Assembly: GCA_018110825.1 (NCBI GenBank)
Contig: JAGBCL010000031.1
Span: forward strand, 62,001-126,000
Source of the DNA: Oscillospiraceae bacterium
GTDB lineage: Bacteria > Bacillota > Clostridia > Oscillospirales > Ruminococcaceae
Length of the DNA stretch: 64,000 nucleotides
Direction of reading: 5' to 3'
Under the pieces are notes generated by a model. The model did no database searches. It worked only from the letters and a program-made list of their open reading frames with translations, and was not told the origin of the DNA. Position 1 is the stretch's first letter. Every line of letters begins with the position of its first letter. The translations under genes and the position numbers were made by a program. Below, piece after piece: positions 44,974 to 52,845 of this stretch.

Positions 44974-47169
44974 ATGCGACTGAAAGCTGAAACTGTATGC
45001 ACAATTGACGCACTTATCCAGAAAATTCTGGACGATGACAAGCAGTATGACCTGAGTAAAATTATTTCCGCATATGAATTTGCCGCAAAGGCACACGCAA
45101 ATCAGGTGCGTTCATCGGGCGAGCCTTATATCACTCACCCGTTGGCTGTGTCCTTTATCCTGCTTGAGCTCGGTATGGACACGGATACAATCTGTGCGGC
45201 GATGCTTCACGATGTTGTGGAAGATACTGATACCACTCTCGAAGAGGTAAAGAAACTTTTCGGGCAGGACGTTGCTATGCTTGTTGACGGTGTAACAAAG
45301 CTGGGTAAGATTCCGCTGTTCACAAAGGAAGAGCAGCAGGCAGAAAATGTGCGTAAAATTCTTCTTGCAATGTCGCAGGATATACGTGTTATCCTTATCA
45401 AGCTCTGCGACCGTCTGCACAATATGCGTACCCTGCATTTCAGACCTGCTCACAAGCAGAGAGCAACTGCACTTGAAACAATGAATATCTATGCTCCGAT
45501 TGCGCACAGACTTGGTGTACGTACAATCAAGGAGGAAATCGAGGATATCTCATTCCGCTATCTTGACCCCTATGCGTATAATGAAATCGAGCAGCTGCTG
45601 AAAATAAAGAATGACGAACGTGAAAGCTTCATTGATTCAATCAAAAGGCAGATTACAGAACGCTTTGCAGAGGCAAACTTTACCCGTCCCCCACAGGTTG
45701 ACGGACGTGTAAAATCCATTTACGGCATTTATAAGAAAGCCTTTATGCAGGGCAAAAGCATGGACGAAATCTATGACAAGTACGCAGTAAGAATTATCGT
45801 TGACAGCGTAATAGAGTGCTATAATTCGCTGGGTATCATCCACGATATGTTCCGTCCTATCCCTAACCGCTTCAAGGACTACATCGCTACACCAAAATCA
45901 AATATGTACCAGTCACTGCATACAACCGTTATCGGCAGAGAGGGTATTCCTTTCGAGGTGCAAATCAGAACATGGGATATGCACCACACCGCTGAATACG
46001 GTATCGCTGCACACTGGAAATACAAAGAGGGCATCAAGGGCAAAGATAAGCTTGAAAGCCGCCTTGCGTGGATAAGACAGATTATTGAAGCACAGCAGGA
46101 AACAGACGACGTTGAGGAAATTGTCCGAACAATCAAGAGTGACCTTGCACCTGAGGAAACATTTGCATTCACACCAAAGGGAGACATCATCAGCCTCCCT
46201 AACGGCGCAAACATCATTGACTTTGCCTACGCTATCCATACACAGGTCGGCAACAAGATGAAGGGTGCAAAGGTTGACGGTAAGCTTGTTTCCCTTGACT
46301 ATCAGCTTTCAACAGGTGAAATCGTTGAGATTATCACATCAAAAGACCCCGACCACGGTCCTAACCGTGCGTGGCTTGATATATGCAAGACCAACGAAGC
46401 TAAATCCAAAATCCGTTCCTGGTTCAAGAAGGAACGCCGTGACGAGAATATTATCAAGGGCAGGGAAGAGCTTGAAAAGGAATTCAAGCGCAACTATATC
46501 CGTGTTCCCGATGAGGAACTGGAGAAATTCCTTGCTGACGATATGAAGCGTCACCACTGCAACACCCTTGACGACTTCTATGCAGCAATCGGCTACGGCG
46601 GTGTAATCCTCTCACGTATGATGCAGCGTATGAAGGACAAATATGCCAAGCTGTACGCTCATCACGAACAGGAAGTCAAGGCATTTACTCCTAAGAAAAG
46701 CTCTACGGGTATTGTTGTTGACGGCGAGGAAAACGTACTGGTCAAATATTCTCAGTGCTGCAACCCGCTCCCCGGCGACGATATTATCGGCTTTATCACA
46801 AGAGGCCATGGTGTTTCCGTGCACAAGAAAGACTGTGAAAACTACCTCAACGCAATCAAGTCGGGCAACGAGCCTGAACGCTGGATTGAAGTTACCTGGG
46901 CAGAAAATTCCATCAACAACAGCACGCCTATCTACAAGGTTACGCTGGACATTGTTGCAAGCGAGAATATTCTCATTCTTGCGGAAATTTCCAAAACCCT
47001 TGCAGAGCTTCATGTCCCTGTTTCCGAGCTTTCCGTAAGAGAGCTGAAAAATGGAAACAGCAGTATTGTTGTTACAATCAACACCGCTGGCGTTTCACAG
47101 CTCAACAACATTATTACAAGAATAAAGAAGCTGCCGAGTGTTATCCACGTCGACAGAACAGGAAAATAA
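44974..47169 (+). CDS. relA: Bifunctional (p)ppGpp synthetase/hydrolase Rel
   Basis: 731 residues, the stringent-response enzyme. Hydrolase HD domain is intact (His55 in ITHP, LHDVVED with His79-Asp80 and Glu83-Asp84). Synthetase domain: RFKDYIATPKSNMYQSLHTT, EVQIRT, HTAEYGIAAHWKYKEG; R-x-K-D loop is that of bifunctional enzymes. TGS (EETFAFTPKGDIISLP), zinc-finger (QCCNPLPGDDIIGFITRGHGVSVH) and ACT domains follow. Short spacing to the MBL gene (4 bases). Confidence 0.97.
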   Translation: MRLKAETVCTIDALIQKILDDDKQYDLSKIISAYEFAAKAHANQVRSSGEPYITHPLAVSFILLELGMDTDTICAAMLHDVVEDTDTTLEEVKKLFGQDVAMLVDGVTKLGKIPLFTKEEQQAENVRKILLAMSQDIRVILIKLCDRLHNMRTLHFRPAHKQRATALETMNIYAPIAHRLGVRTIKEEIEDISFRYLDPYAYNEIEQLLKIKNDERESFIDSIKRQITERFAEANFTRPPQVDGRVKSIYGIYKKAFMQGKSMDEIYDKYAVRIIVDSVIECYNSLGIIHDMFRPIPNRFKDYIATPKSNMYQSLHTTVIGREGIPFEVQIRTWDMHHTAEYGIAAHWKYKEGIKGKDKLESRLAWIRQIIEAQQETDDVEEIVRTIKSDLAPEETFAFTPKGDIISLPNGANIIDFAYAIHTQVGNKMKGAKVDGKLVSLDYQLSTGEIVEIITSKDPDHGPNRAWLDICKTNEAKSKIRSWFKKERRDENIIKGREELEKEFKRNYIRVPDEELEKFLADDMKRHHCNTLDDFYAAIGYGGVILSRMMQRMKDKYAKLYAHHEQEVKAFTPKKSSTGIVVDGEENVLVKYSQCCNPLPGDDIIGFITRGHGVSVHKKDCENYLNAIKSGNEPERWIEVTWAENSINNSTPIYKVTLDIVASENILILAEISKTLAELHVPVSELSVRELKNGNSSIVVTINTAGVSQLNNIITRIKKLPSVIHVDRTGK

Positions 47170-47173
47170 AATT

Positions 47174-47824
47174 ATGAAGATTATTAAACTAAAGCCGCAG
47201 GGAATGTTTGCGGTAAACAGCTATCTCGTTGTTTCGGAAAAGAACAACGCTGTACTTATTGATGCGCCTGAGGGTGCGGAAGGCATACTTGCTGAAATTG
47301 AAAAGCAGGGTGTGAAGCTGAACAAAATCCTGCTTACACACGGTCACTGCGACCACATTGAGTCGGTTGCGGAAATTGCTGAAAAGACAGGTGCAGAGGT
47401 GTTTATCCACACCAATGACGCACCAAAGCTCACAGACTCTTATCTCAATCTTTCCGAGTATTTTTCTATGTATATGGACGAGGTTACCCATTACAACCAC
47501 GGCATCTGCGTTGACGACGGGGACACCATTATCGAAGACGAACTGCTGTTCACAGTGTTCCACACTCCCGGTCATTCAAGCGGAAGCGTCTGCTACATTC
47601 TTGACGACGTGATTTTCAGCGGTGACACACTTTTCCGTGACTCAATCGGAAGAACGGATATGCCTGACGGCGACCCTATCAAGCTTTTTGCATCGCTCAA
47701 GACTCTTGAGCAGTTCGAGGGAAGATTTGACGATTACCGTCTGCTTGCGGGTCACGGCCCTGAAAGCACCCTTAATCGTGAAAAGCTGCACAACCCATAT
47801 CTCCGTGGAAATATGTTTGAATAA
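47174..47824 (+). CDS. MBL-fold hydrolase, glyoxalase II-like
   Basis: 216-residue metallo-beta-lactamase-fold protein with the binuclear metal motif THGHCDHIE, HTPGHSSGSVC, FSGDTLFRDSIGRTD and GHGPESTLNREK. Similar to YcbL/YqgX type glyoxalase II homologues. Start placed just after the rel stop with AGGAAAA upstream; an in-frame ATG inside rel has no site. Substrate unknown; 27 bases upstream of hemZ. Confidence 0.9.
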   Translation: MKIIKLKPQGMFAVNSYLVVSEKNNAVLIDAPEGAEGILAEIEKQGVKLNKILLTHGHCDHIESVAEIAEKTGAEVFIHTNDAPKLTDSYLNLSEYFSMYMDEVTHYNHGICVDDGDTIIEDELLFTVFHTPGHSSGSVCYILDDVIFSGDTLFRDSIGRTDMPDGDPIKLFASLKTLEQFEGRFDDYRLLAGHGPESTLNREKLHNPYLRGNMFE

Positions 47825-47851
47825 AATGCTATTTTAAAAGGAAATTTTCAG

Positions 47852-49315
47852 ATGACTATATGTTTTATCGGCAACAGCTTCAAGTACGAAATTGAAGCTG
47901 TTATGAAGCTTTTTCTTCCCCTTGTAACATTTGATTTTCTCTTTGAGGAAACAGTTGACGAGGGCGACGTGTGCATTGTAAACCGTACCGAAAATGAAAA
48001 CGGCCGCACACTTTCCGTAAAGGTCAGACTTGACGGTAAGGAAGAAAGAGAAGTTGTCACCGCAGAGGGCGGATTCTCCGACAAAGAGGACGAAGCTGAA
48101 CTTTGCAGAATGTTATACCGAATTATGCAAAGGCTTACGGGAATTACTCCTGCCTGGGGATGTCTTACGGGAATCCGTCCCGTCAAAAAGGTGAACAAGC
48201 TTCTTGATGAGGGCCTTGGCAAGGACGAGATTTTTAACGTCCTGAAAAAGCAGTATTACGTTTCTGACGAAAAGCTGGAACTAGCCTACAAGACCGCTTG
48301 CGCGCAGGTTGAACCACTTAAAGCACTGGACAAGCGTTCTTATTCGCTTTATATTTCGGTACCATTCTGTCCGTCACGTTGCAGCTATTGCTCTTTCGTA
48401 AGCCACTCAATCGAAACTCCAAACGCAAAGAAGCTTCTTCCGCAATATGTTGGAAAGCTTTGCGAGGAAATTGAACTGACGGCGAAAATTGCCCGTGAAC
48501 TTGATTTGCGACTTGATACAATCTACATCGGAGGCGGCACTCCCACATCATTTTCCGCTGAACAGCTTGAAGCTGTTATGGGTGCGGTGCAAAAAAACTT
48601 TGACATTTCAAAAATACGTGAATATACTGTAGAAGCAGGACGTTCCGATACAATTACCGCAAAAAAGCTTGAGGTAATCCGTGATTTTGGTGCAACGAGA
48701 ATTTCCGTCAACCCTCAGACAATGAACGACGACGTGCTGAAGGCAATCGGCAGACGGCACAGCGCCGAGGACGTTGTTGAGGCGTACAGAATGGCGAGAA
48801 AGCTTGGTTTCACCAACATCAATATGGATACAATCGCAGGTTTGCCTACGGATACTCCCGAGGGCTTTAAGCATACTATCGAAACACTTTGCGACCTTGA
48901 CCCCGAAAGTATTACCATTCACACCCTGACGGTTAAGCGTTCTTCAAACCTGTTTATGCAGGAGGAAAGAAGCGTTGACAGCCGTATCGGCGAAATGGTA
49001 AGCTACGGACAGAAAAAACTGCTTGAAACAGGGTATCTCCCCTACTACCTTTATCGGCAGAAGAATACAGTTGACAACCTTGAAAACGTTGGCTTTGCGA
49101 AGGAAGGCTACGAGTGCCTTTACAACATCTACATAATGGAAGAAGTGCAGACTATTCTTGCTGTGGGTGCGGCAGGCTCGACAAAGCTTGTGAACAACGC
49201 AACAGGCAAAATCGAAAGGCTGTTCAACTACAAATTCCCTTATGAGTACATTTCAAGATATGACAAAATGATTTTAAAGAAGGACTGCATTTCTGAGTTC
49301 TTCAATAATATTTAG
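47852..49315 (+). CDS. hemZ: HemZ-type coproporphyrinogen III oxidase-like radical SAM protein
   Basis: 487-residue radical SAM protein of the HemN/HemW superfamily. Iron-sulfur motif C-x3-C-x2-C in VPFCPSRCSYCSF, IYIGGGTPTSF for SAM binding, and VEAGRSDTITAKKL. The approximately 165-residue N-terminal extension is typical of HemZ. Anaerobic oxidative decarboxylation of coproporphyrinogen is the family annotation, but Clostridia lacking the rest of the heme pathway also carry it, so its true substrate is open. AAGGAAATTTTCAG precedes ATG. Confidence 0.9.
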   Translation: MTICFIGNSFKYEIEAVMKLFLPLVTFDFLFEETVDEGDVCIVNRTENENGRTLSVKVRLDGKEEREVVTAEGGFSDKEDEAELCRMLYRIMQRLTGITPAWGCLTGIRPVKKVNKLLDEGLGKDEIFNVLKKQYYVSDEKLELAYKTACAQVEPLKALDKRSYSLYISVPFCPSRCSYCSFVSHSIETPNAKKLLPQYVGKLCEEIELTAKIARELDLRLDTIYIGGGTPTSFSAEQLEAVMGAVQKNFDISKIREYTVEAGRSDTITAKKLEVIRDFGATRISVNPQTMNDDVLKAIGRRHSAEDVVEAYRMARKLGFTNINMDTIAGLPTDTPEGFKHTIETLCDLDPESITIHTLTVKRSSNLFMQEERSVDSRIGEMVSYGQKKLLETGYLPYYLYRQKNTVDNLENVGFAKEGYECLYNIYIMEEVQTILAVGAAGSTKLVNNATGKIERLFNYKFPYEYISRYDKMILKKDCISEFFNNI

Positions 49316-49328
49316 GAGGATTTTTATT

Positions 49329-49679
49329 ATGGAATTCAATTTTGACAGCATCGTTGCAGGTGCAAAGGACCTTTTCGACAAAGCTTCCACAAAAGCAGGC
49401 GAGGCAATTGACTATTCAAAGGTACAGATTGACAGAAGTCAGCTTCGTGTAAAGCTCAAGGAAAAGTATACTGAGCTTGGCAAGGCTTACTACGCTGAAA
49501 AAATGACAGGCACAGACCGTTCTTATGCCATGGATAAGCTTGTTGATGAAATTACTGAAATAAAGTTCAAGCTTGAAGAATCAGAGCCTAAGAAGGTCAA
49601 GAAATGTCCTCAGTGCGGTGCTGAATGTGCAAAGGATATCGCTTTCTGCGGCAAGTGCGGAGCAAAGCTTGACGTATGA
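49329..49679 (+). CDS. Small protein with C-terminal double-CxxC zinc ribbon
   Basis: 116 residues: a helical N-terminal region (DSIVAGAKDLFDKASTKAGEAID...) of the kind found in phage-shock or coiled-coil proteins, and a zinc ribbon KCPQCGAECAKDIAFCGKCGAKLDV. AGGAGG upstream. Overlaps the next methyltransferase gene by four bases (ATGA). Function unknown; probably an adaptor. Confidence 0.8.
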   Translation: MEFNFDSIVAGAKDLFDKASTKAGEAIDYSKVQIDRSQLRVKLKEKYTELGKAYYAEKMTGTDRSYAMDKLVDEITEIKFKLEESEPKKVKKCPQCGAECAKDIAFCGKCGAKLDV

Positions 49680-51040
49680 TAAAGAAGAATGATTTCCGCA
49701 CGCTTGAAATAACTGGAATGACCGCCGAGGGAAACGGCGTCGGAAGAACCGAGGACGGTATGGCGGTATTCGTACCGCTTACCGCTGTCGGTGACGTTAT
49801 TTCCTGCAAGATTGTCAAGGTTGCGAAAAGCTACTGCTACGGCATTATCGACAAGCTTATCACTCCATCTTCCGACCGTACAGAGAGCAATTGTCCCGTA
49901 TCGGCAAAGTGCGGTGGCTGTACGTTCCGTCACATTTCCTATGAGGCGGAGCTTTCGGTAAAGGACAAGCTTGTCCGTGACGCTTTTGAGCGTTTGGGCG
50001 GCTTCAGGGATATTCCCTTTGAGGAAATCTGCGGCGGCGAAACCGAGTTTTACCGCAACAAGGCACAGTACCCCGTTGCGGAGCAGGACGGCAAGGCTGT
50101 CTGCGGCTTCTACTCAAAGAGAAGCCACCGTGTTGTTCCGTATTGCGGCTGTACGCTTCAGCCAGAAATATTCGGCAAGCTTGCACAATTTTGCCTTGAC
50201 TATGTGAATGAGAAGAAAATTCCTGCTTATAATGAGGAAACGGGAAACGGCGTGCTCCGTCACATCTATATCAGACGTGGCTTTCACAGCGGAGAGATTA
50301 TGCTCTGCTTTGTTGTAAAGAACGATAAATACAAGGCTCAGTTTGCCGAACTTGGCGCACTTGCGGCGGAAAAATTTGACGGCATAAAGAGCGTTGTTAT
50401 GAACATAAATCCGAAAAACACCAACGTAATTATGGGCGACAGAAATATTACTCTCTGGGGCAATGACGAGATTTGTGACGTGCTCTGCGGCAAGAAGATT
50501 ACCCTTTCGCCGATGTCCTTCTATCAGGTGAACACGGCTCAGGCTGAGAAGCTTTACCGCTGCGGTATGGACTACGCTGAGCTTACAGGCGGTGAAACTG
50601 TACTGGACTTGTACTGCGGTGCGGGTACGATTGGCTTGTCTTTTTCGGACAAAGCTGGCAAAATCATCGGCTGTGAGATTATCCCCGAGGCTGTTGAAAA
50701 TGCGAAGCATAACGCCGAAGCGAACGGTGTTACAAATGCTGAATTCTACTGTGGTGACGCGGGAAAGCTTGCTGAAAAGCTTGCAAATGAGAACATCAGA
50801 CCTGACGTTGTGGTTATTGACCCGCCAAGAAAGGGCTGTGACGAGCTTACTCTTGACAGCATTGTGCGTATGGCTCCGAAACGTATTGTAATGATTTCCT
50901 GCAACCCCGCTACTGCGGCAAGAGATGCGAAGTATCTTGCGGAAAAGGGTTATGCTCCGAGAAAGGTACGTGCCTTTGATTTGTTCCCGAGGACAAGTCA
51001 TGTGGAGTGTGTGTGTAAATTTGAAAAGGAGCACCTATGA
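49676..51040 (+). CDS. 23S rRNA (uracil-5-)-methyltransferase, RlmD/RlmCD type
   Basis: 454 residues that methylate C5 of uridines in 23S rRNA. N-terminal TRAM domain (LEITGMTAEGNGVGRTEDGMAVFVP), the iron-sulfur cysteines CPVSAKCGGCTFRH, SAM motif LDLYCGAGTIGLSF, and catalytic cysteine in ISCNPATAARD, with DPPRKGCD before it. RumA (U1939) or dual U747/U1939 specificity as in Bacillus RlmCD cannot be told. Translationally coupled at both ends by four-base overlaps. Confidence 0.93.
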   Translation: MIKKNDFRTLEITGMTAEGNGVGRTEDGMAVFVPLTAVGDVISCKIVKVAKSYCYGIIDKLITPSSDRTESNCPVSAKCGGCTFRHISYEAELSVKDKLVRDAFERLGGFRDIPFEEICGGETEFYRNKAQYPVAEQDGKAVCGFYSKRSHRVVPYCGCTLQPEIFGKLAQFCLDYVNEKKIPAYNEETGNGVLRHIYIRRGFHSGEIMLCFVVKNDKYKAQFAELGALAAEKFDGIKSVVMNINPKNTNVIMGDRNITLWGNDEICDVLCGKKITLSPMSFYQVNTAQAEKLYRCGMDYAELTGGETVLDLYCGAGTIGLSFSDKAGKIIGCEIIPEAVENAKHNAEANGVTNAEFYCGDAGKLAEKLANENIRPDVVVIDPPRKGCDELTLDSIVRMAPKRIVMISCNPATAARDAKYLAEKGYAPRKVRAFDLFPRTSHVECVCKFEKEHL

Positions 51041-51576
51041 TAATTCTCGTTGATATGGACGACACAATCGAAAACCTGACGGAAGCGTGGATAAACTACG
51101 CAAACAAGCGGTTTCACACGGCTGTCAATGCGGCTGATATTACGACGTGGGACCCGTCAGAAGCTTTCCCCTCCGTTTCCCACGAGGAAATGTACGCGCT
51201 CTTACTTGAGGACGAGCTGTACGAAACGGTTGAGCCCTTTGAGGGAGCGGTGCACTACTTACAGAAGCTGATTTCTGATGGACACGAGGTTTTCATTGTT
51301 ACAAACTCCCCCTATCAGGTGATGAAAGCGAAGATGGAAAAGGTGCTGTTCAGACACTTCCCTTTCATTGACTGGAAGCACGTTATCATCACGGGCAACA
51401 AGACACTTATCAAGGGCGATGTGCTGATTGATGACGGCGTACATAACCTGCAGGGTGGCGATTACGCAAAGCTGCTTTTCACCGCACCACACAACCGAAG
51501 TTTTGACGCTGAGGGAAATGGTATGATAAGGGTGAATTGCTGGGAAGAAGTCTACAAAGCTGTAATGGAAATCTGA
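51037..51576 (+). CDS. 5'(3')-deoxyribonucleotidase-like HAD phosphatase
   Basis: 179 residues of the NT5C HAD family. Nucleophile motif VDMDDTIENL at residues 4-13, VTNSPY (motif II), a lysine in GNKTLIKGD, and LIDDGVHNL (motif IV). Hydrolyses deoxynucleoside monophosphates in relatives. The four-base overlap with the methylase gene suggests co-translation. Ends 38 bases before the next membrane protein gene. Confidence 0.87.
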   Translation: MIILVDMDDTIENLTEAWINYANKRFHTAVNAADITTWDPSEAFPSVSHEEMYALLLEDELYETVEPFEGAVHYLQKLISDGHEVFIVTNSPYQVMKAKMEKVLFRHFPFIDWKHVIITGNKTLIKGDVLIDDGVHNLQGGDYAKLLFTAPHNRSFDAEGNGMIRVNCWEEVYKAVMEI

Positions 51577-51614
51577 TTACATTTATTTGGGCACAAACAG
51601 GATGGAGGATTACA

Positions 51615-52136
51615 ATGAATAAAAGCTTGCTCAGGAAAATTCTTTTGGTAATTGTATCTGCACTTGATTGGTTCTTTTCTGTGGGATATATGAGGGAAAT
51701 GTATCTCACTTTGTCAAAGGAAAATCTGATTGAATATGCCGACGAGGCAATTGTTGACGGTGCTGATATTTCGCCGTTTGTAAATCTCAGTGTTGCAGCA
51801 ACAAACGGTTTCGTTTCATTCATTATGCTTATCGGATATGTGTTTATTACAACCATATTCATTGCATTTTTTGCATTAATACTCCGTGCAGCAACAATCA
51901 GAAAAAAAGATGTTGTTGAGCATTCGGAAATTAAATTCACAAAGTGGTTCATCATAATTTCCTCAGCAGCGGCTTTTATCGTCTCTATCCTTGTTTCGAA
52001 CGTAAGATTTATCGTATATGCGGCAGCACTTTGCTGGCAGCAGCCAGTGTTTATGCTGATGATTTACTATTTACCATTGCGAAATCGCTTTAAAAATGGA
52101 CGTGAAGAAGTTTCTCCCGATAACAGCAACAACTAA
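51615..52136 (+). CDS. Membrane protein of unknown function
   Basis: 173 residues with four hydrophobic segments (about 5-24, 60-85, 115-135, 138-155) and an extracytoplasmic loop between the first two (YMREMYLTLSKENLIEYADEAIVDGADI). C-terminus charged. Not recognised. GGAGG lies seven bases upstream of ATG. Between the nucleotidase and TPR lipoprotein genes. Confidence 0.75.
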   Translation: MNKSLLRKILLVIVSALDWFFSVGYMREMYLTLSKENLIEYADEAIVDGADISPFVNLSVAATNGFVSFIMLIGYVFITTIFIAFFALILRAATIRKKDVVEHSEIKFTKWFIIISSAAAFIVSILVSNVRFIVYAAALCWQQPVFMLMIYYLPLRNRFKNGREEVSPDNSNN

Positions 52137-52154
52137 AAGAAAGGACTGTATTCT

Positions 52155-52799
52155 ATGAAACTGCGAAAGCTTGCGGCTGTGCTTGCGATTGCATCGGCAC
52201 TTGTTTTTACCGCTTGTGAGGGAACTCCTACCGGGGACAAGTCTGCCCGAAACGGCGACAGCTTATACAAGGAACAGAAATACACTGAGGCGCTTGAAAG
52301 CTATTTTGAGGCTCAGGAAAAGGGGCTTAATGCATACCGAGAGGAAAAGCTTTATGCAGGAATAGCAAACTGCTACTGCAAGCTTGGCGAATACAAAAGT
52401 TGCATAGAATACTACAATAAGATTCTTGAAATTGAACCTGTAAACTTTGAAGCGTGGGTAAATCTTGGTGTTTCATACAGAAAAACGGGTGACCGTGACA
52501 AAGCTATGGAAAGCTACAAAAAAGCATTGGAATACGACCCTGAGAGCAATGCATCCGTTCCGCTTTACACAAGTCTTGGCTCGATTTACATTGAACTTGA
52601 CAAGCCAATGTCAGCGATAAAATATCTTGAAAAGGCACGGGAATTCTGTCCCGAAAAGGCTGATGTCCACGCATATCTTGCAATTGCCTACAAGATGGCA
52701 TTTGAGCCTGCAAAATCGGCAGAGGCACTTGAAAAGGCAAAGGCTTTGGGATACCCGAAGATTGACGCAATTCAGGAACAATTGAATAAACTGAACTAA
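52155..52799 (+). CDS. TPR-repeat lipoprotein
   Basis: 214 residues: signal peptide with lipobox FTAC (Cys21), then at least four tetratricopeptide repeats (SLYKEQKYTEALESYFEAQEKG, KLGEYKSCIEYYNKILEIEP, VSYRKTGDRDKAMESYKKALEYDP, IYIELDKPMSAIKYLEKAREFCP). An outer-surface scaffold for protein contact. AAAGGAC precedes the ATG. Last gene before the bidirectional terminator. Confidence 0.88.
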   Translation: MKLRKLAAVLAIASALVFTACEGTPTGDKSARNGDSLYKEQKYTEALESYFEAQEKGLNAYREEKLYAGIANCYCKLGEYKSCIEYYNKILEIEPVNFEAWVNLGVSYRKTGDRDKAMESYKKALEYDPESNASVPLYTSLGSIYIELDKPMSAIKYLEKAREFCPEKADVHAYLAIAYKMAFEPAKSAEALEKAKALGYPKIDAIQEQLNKLN

Positions 52800-52845
52800 A
52801 AAAAACAAGCCTTGCGGAAATATTTCCGCAAGGCTTAATTTTTAC
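52800..52845. terminator. Bidirectional terminator
   Basis: AAGCCTTGCGGAAA (52807-52820) pairs with TTTCCGCAAGGCTT (52823-52836), A-run before and T-run after. Serves the plus-strand operon and the convergent surface-protein gene. Confidence 0.93.
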